Shown here: piece after piece, positions 63,024 through 64,000 of the stretch
Layout: each line of letters starts with the position of its first letter
How positions within the stretch are numbered: the first letter of the stretch is position 1
NCBI GenBank assembly: GCA_002363865.1
Contig: DEWY01000009.1
Location: 68,138-132,137, forward strand
Reading direction: 5' to 3'
Length of the DNA stretch: 64,000 bases
DNA from: Caulobacteraceae bacterium UBA3198
GTDB taxonomy: Bacteria; Pseudomonadota; Alphaproteobacteria; Caulobacterales; Caulobacteraceae
Notes under the pieces: model-generated
The model's database searches: none
What the model was told of the DNA's origin: nothing
The model's input: the letters and a program-made list of their open reading frames with translations, nothing else
Program-made: the position numbers and the translations under genes

Positions 63024-64000
63024 ATGCATGGTCTGAAGCGAGCCTTCGCGGCTCTCGTAGGGACGGCGCTGTTTTTGAGCGCGGGGGCGGCCGCCGCCGC
63101 CGCCGACTGGCGGCTTGTTGAAGTCACCGGGCGCGTGCGGGTCGCCGCGCCTGGCGAAGACCCCAAGGCCGGCGCGCCCAACCTCACCATACCCCCCGGC
63201 GCAGACATCACCACGGCCGGTGGCGCCCGCGCGGTGCTGAGCAATGGCGAGAAGCGGATCGTGATCGGTCCCAACAGCCGCATGACCGTGGCCGCCGGTC
63301 AGCCGGCGGGCATGACCCGGATCATGCAGGATCTTGGCTCCATCGTCTTCCAGGTGAACAAGCAGGCCCAGCCCCACTTCCGCGTCGACACCCCGCTTCT
63401 GGCCGCTGTGGTCAAGGGCACCACCTTCACCGTCTCCGTCGGCGCCGTCAGCGACACTGTTCACGTGGCCGAGGGGCTCGTGGAGGTTCGCGCCAATGGC
63501 GGCGGCCCGCCCAACGACATTCCTTCCGGCGTCACCGGCCGCGTGATGCGTAACGCCCCCGATCAGGTGGGCGTCATCGCTCCGGCGACCGTGGCGACAC
63601 CCGAGCCGACCGCCCAGCTGCTGCCCACCCTCGACTACAGCCAGGTGTCCGACGGCGTCGTGGCGGGTCCTGAGACCGCCCTGAACCGCAATCTGGCCGC
63701 CGCGCCGATGGGCGGCTCAGGGCCGGTGGGCCCCACGGGCGAGGCGACGAGCAGCGTCAATCAAGCCATGAACCTGGCGAGCGTCTCCGTCGCCGCCATG
63801 GCTCAGCCTGCAGCGCAGTCGGCTAACGCCAGCCCGCCGCCGGCCCCTGTCGGCGACAATGGAAATGGCCCGCCGGCAAATGTCCCGGCTGGTCCAGGCG
63901 CCAATAACGGCAATGGGAATGGCAACGGCCCGCCCGCTGATGTCCCGGCTGGTCCTGGCGCCAATAACGGCAATGGCAACGGCAACGGCCCCCCCGCTGA
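63024..64000 (+). CDS. FecR-domain exported protein with Asn/Gly/Pro repeats (3' end outside window)
   Basis: At least 325 residues, open at the window end. GAAGG lies eight bases before the ATG. The signal peptide is MHGLKRAFAALVGTALFLSAG then AAAA. The FecR-type domain follows (ITTAGGARAVLSNGEKRIVIGPNSRMTV, IVFQVNKQAQPHFRVDTPLLAAVVKGTTFTVSV), which in stand-alone exported proteins is a beta-structured envelope domain, not the anti-sigma partner. A linker leads to 60-base tandem repeats from 63867 encoding GPPA, N or D, VPAGPGANN and NG runs. Divergent from the TpsB transporter gene by 169 bases, suggesting a shared role in surface display or secretion. Confidence 0.85.
   Translation, partial: MHGLKRAFAALVGTALFLSAGAAAAAADWRLVEVTGRVRVAAPGEDPKAGAPNLTIPPGADITTAGGARAVLSNGEKRIVIGPNSRMTVAAGQPAGMTRIMQDLGSIVFQVNKQAQPHFRVDTPLLAAVVKGTTFTVSVGAVSDTVHVAEGLVEVRANGGGPPNDIPSGVTGRVMRNAPDQVGVIAPATVATPEPTAQLLPTLDYSQVSDGVVAGPETALNRNLAAAPMGGSGPVGPTGEATSSVNQAMNLASVSVAAMAQPAAQSANASPPPAPVGDNGNGPPANVPAGPGANNGNGNGNGPPADVPAGPGANNGNGNGNGPPA
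63867..64000 (+). repeat. 60-base in-frame tandem repeats
   Basis: Units start at 63867, 63927 and 63987, the last cut by the window end. Each encodes 20 residues rich in Gly, Asn and Pro. The first two differ at a few bases (for example AAT versus GAT for the fifth codon), so they are not perfect copies. The count beyond the edge is unknown. Confidence 0.85.

Overview
The window is about 64 kb of GC-rich DNA that is almost entirely protein coding. It looks like an alphaproteobacterium of the Caulobacterales (Caulobacter/Phenylobacterium type). This rests on recall of family habits, not on a search. The pointers are two large TonB-dependent receptors with VVTGSRI/VITAEKR-type plugs, several hybrid and HWE histidine kinases, a response regulator ending in a GPDRRR tail, an alpha-type QueC/QueD, a DUF6880 protein, and genes starting with GTG or TTG behind good ribosome binding sites. 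There is no phage, insertion sequence, CRISPR array or rRNA operon. One tRNA gene (CAU anticodon) lies at 36448-36524.

Layout. 1-8.8 kb: the 3' end of sppA, a TonB-dependent receptor, and a peptide ABC importer (binding protein plus two permeases, no ATPase gene here) interrupted by a divergent exported protein. 8.8-18 kb: a metallo-beta-lactamase-fold hydrolase, an acyl-CoA synthetase with an unusual membrane tail, and an aromatic/cofactor block (DAHP synthase behind a leader-peptide attenuator, a phosphotransferase/P-loop kinase fusion, pdxH, a J-domain protein, aroC). 18-28 kb: a response regulator, the queC-queE plus queD queuosine genes, a second TonB-dependent receptor, a degenerate histidine kinase fused to a receiver domain, a methyltransferase, a DUF4168 protein and a hybrid kinase. 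28-36 kb: catabolic and redox genes (amidohydrolase, azoreductase/LysR pair, ArsR-SRPBCC operon, Baeyer-Villiger-type monooxygenase, beta-barrel porin). 36-46 kb: tRNA, glycosyltransferase-asparagine synthase operon, PQQ sugar dehydrogenase, 2-hydroxyglutarate-dehydrogenase-like oxidoreductase, fused indolepyruvate:ferredoxin oxidoreductase with a divergent Lrp regulator, and a short AT-richer stretch with an orphan gene. 46.5-64 kb: rpiB, small enzymes, pirin, an SH3 protein, pgsA, uvrC, an HWE kinase, a fatty-acyl-CoA ligase, a CHASE4-type hybrid kinase, and finally a TpsB outer-membrane transporter divergent from a FecR-domain protein with Asn/Gly repeats that runs off the end.

The most notable regulatory structure is at 12390-12524. 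A 27-residue leader peptide packs six aromatic codons into eight positions, followed by mutually exclusive hairpins and an intrinsic terminator upstream of the first enzyme of the shikimate pathway. Also notable are two near-identical operators bracketing an ArsR promoter, a kinase-like protein that has lost its phospho-acceptor histidine, an acyl-CoA synthetase with about 230 extra residues ending in three membrane helices, and a QueD lacking the cysteine of the usual CGRLHGH motif.

All names are from reading the translations. No database search was made, and start codons were chosen by ribosome binding site and signal-peptide logic.
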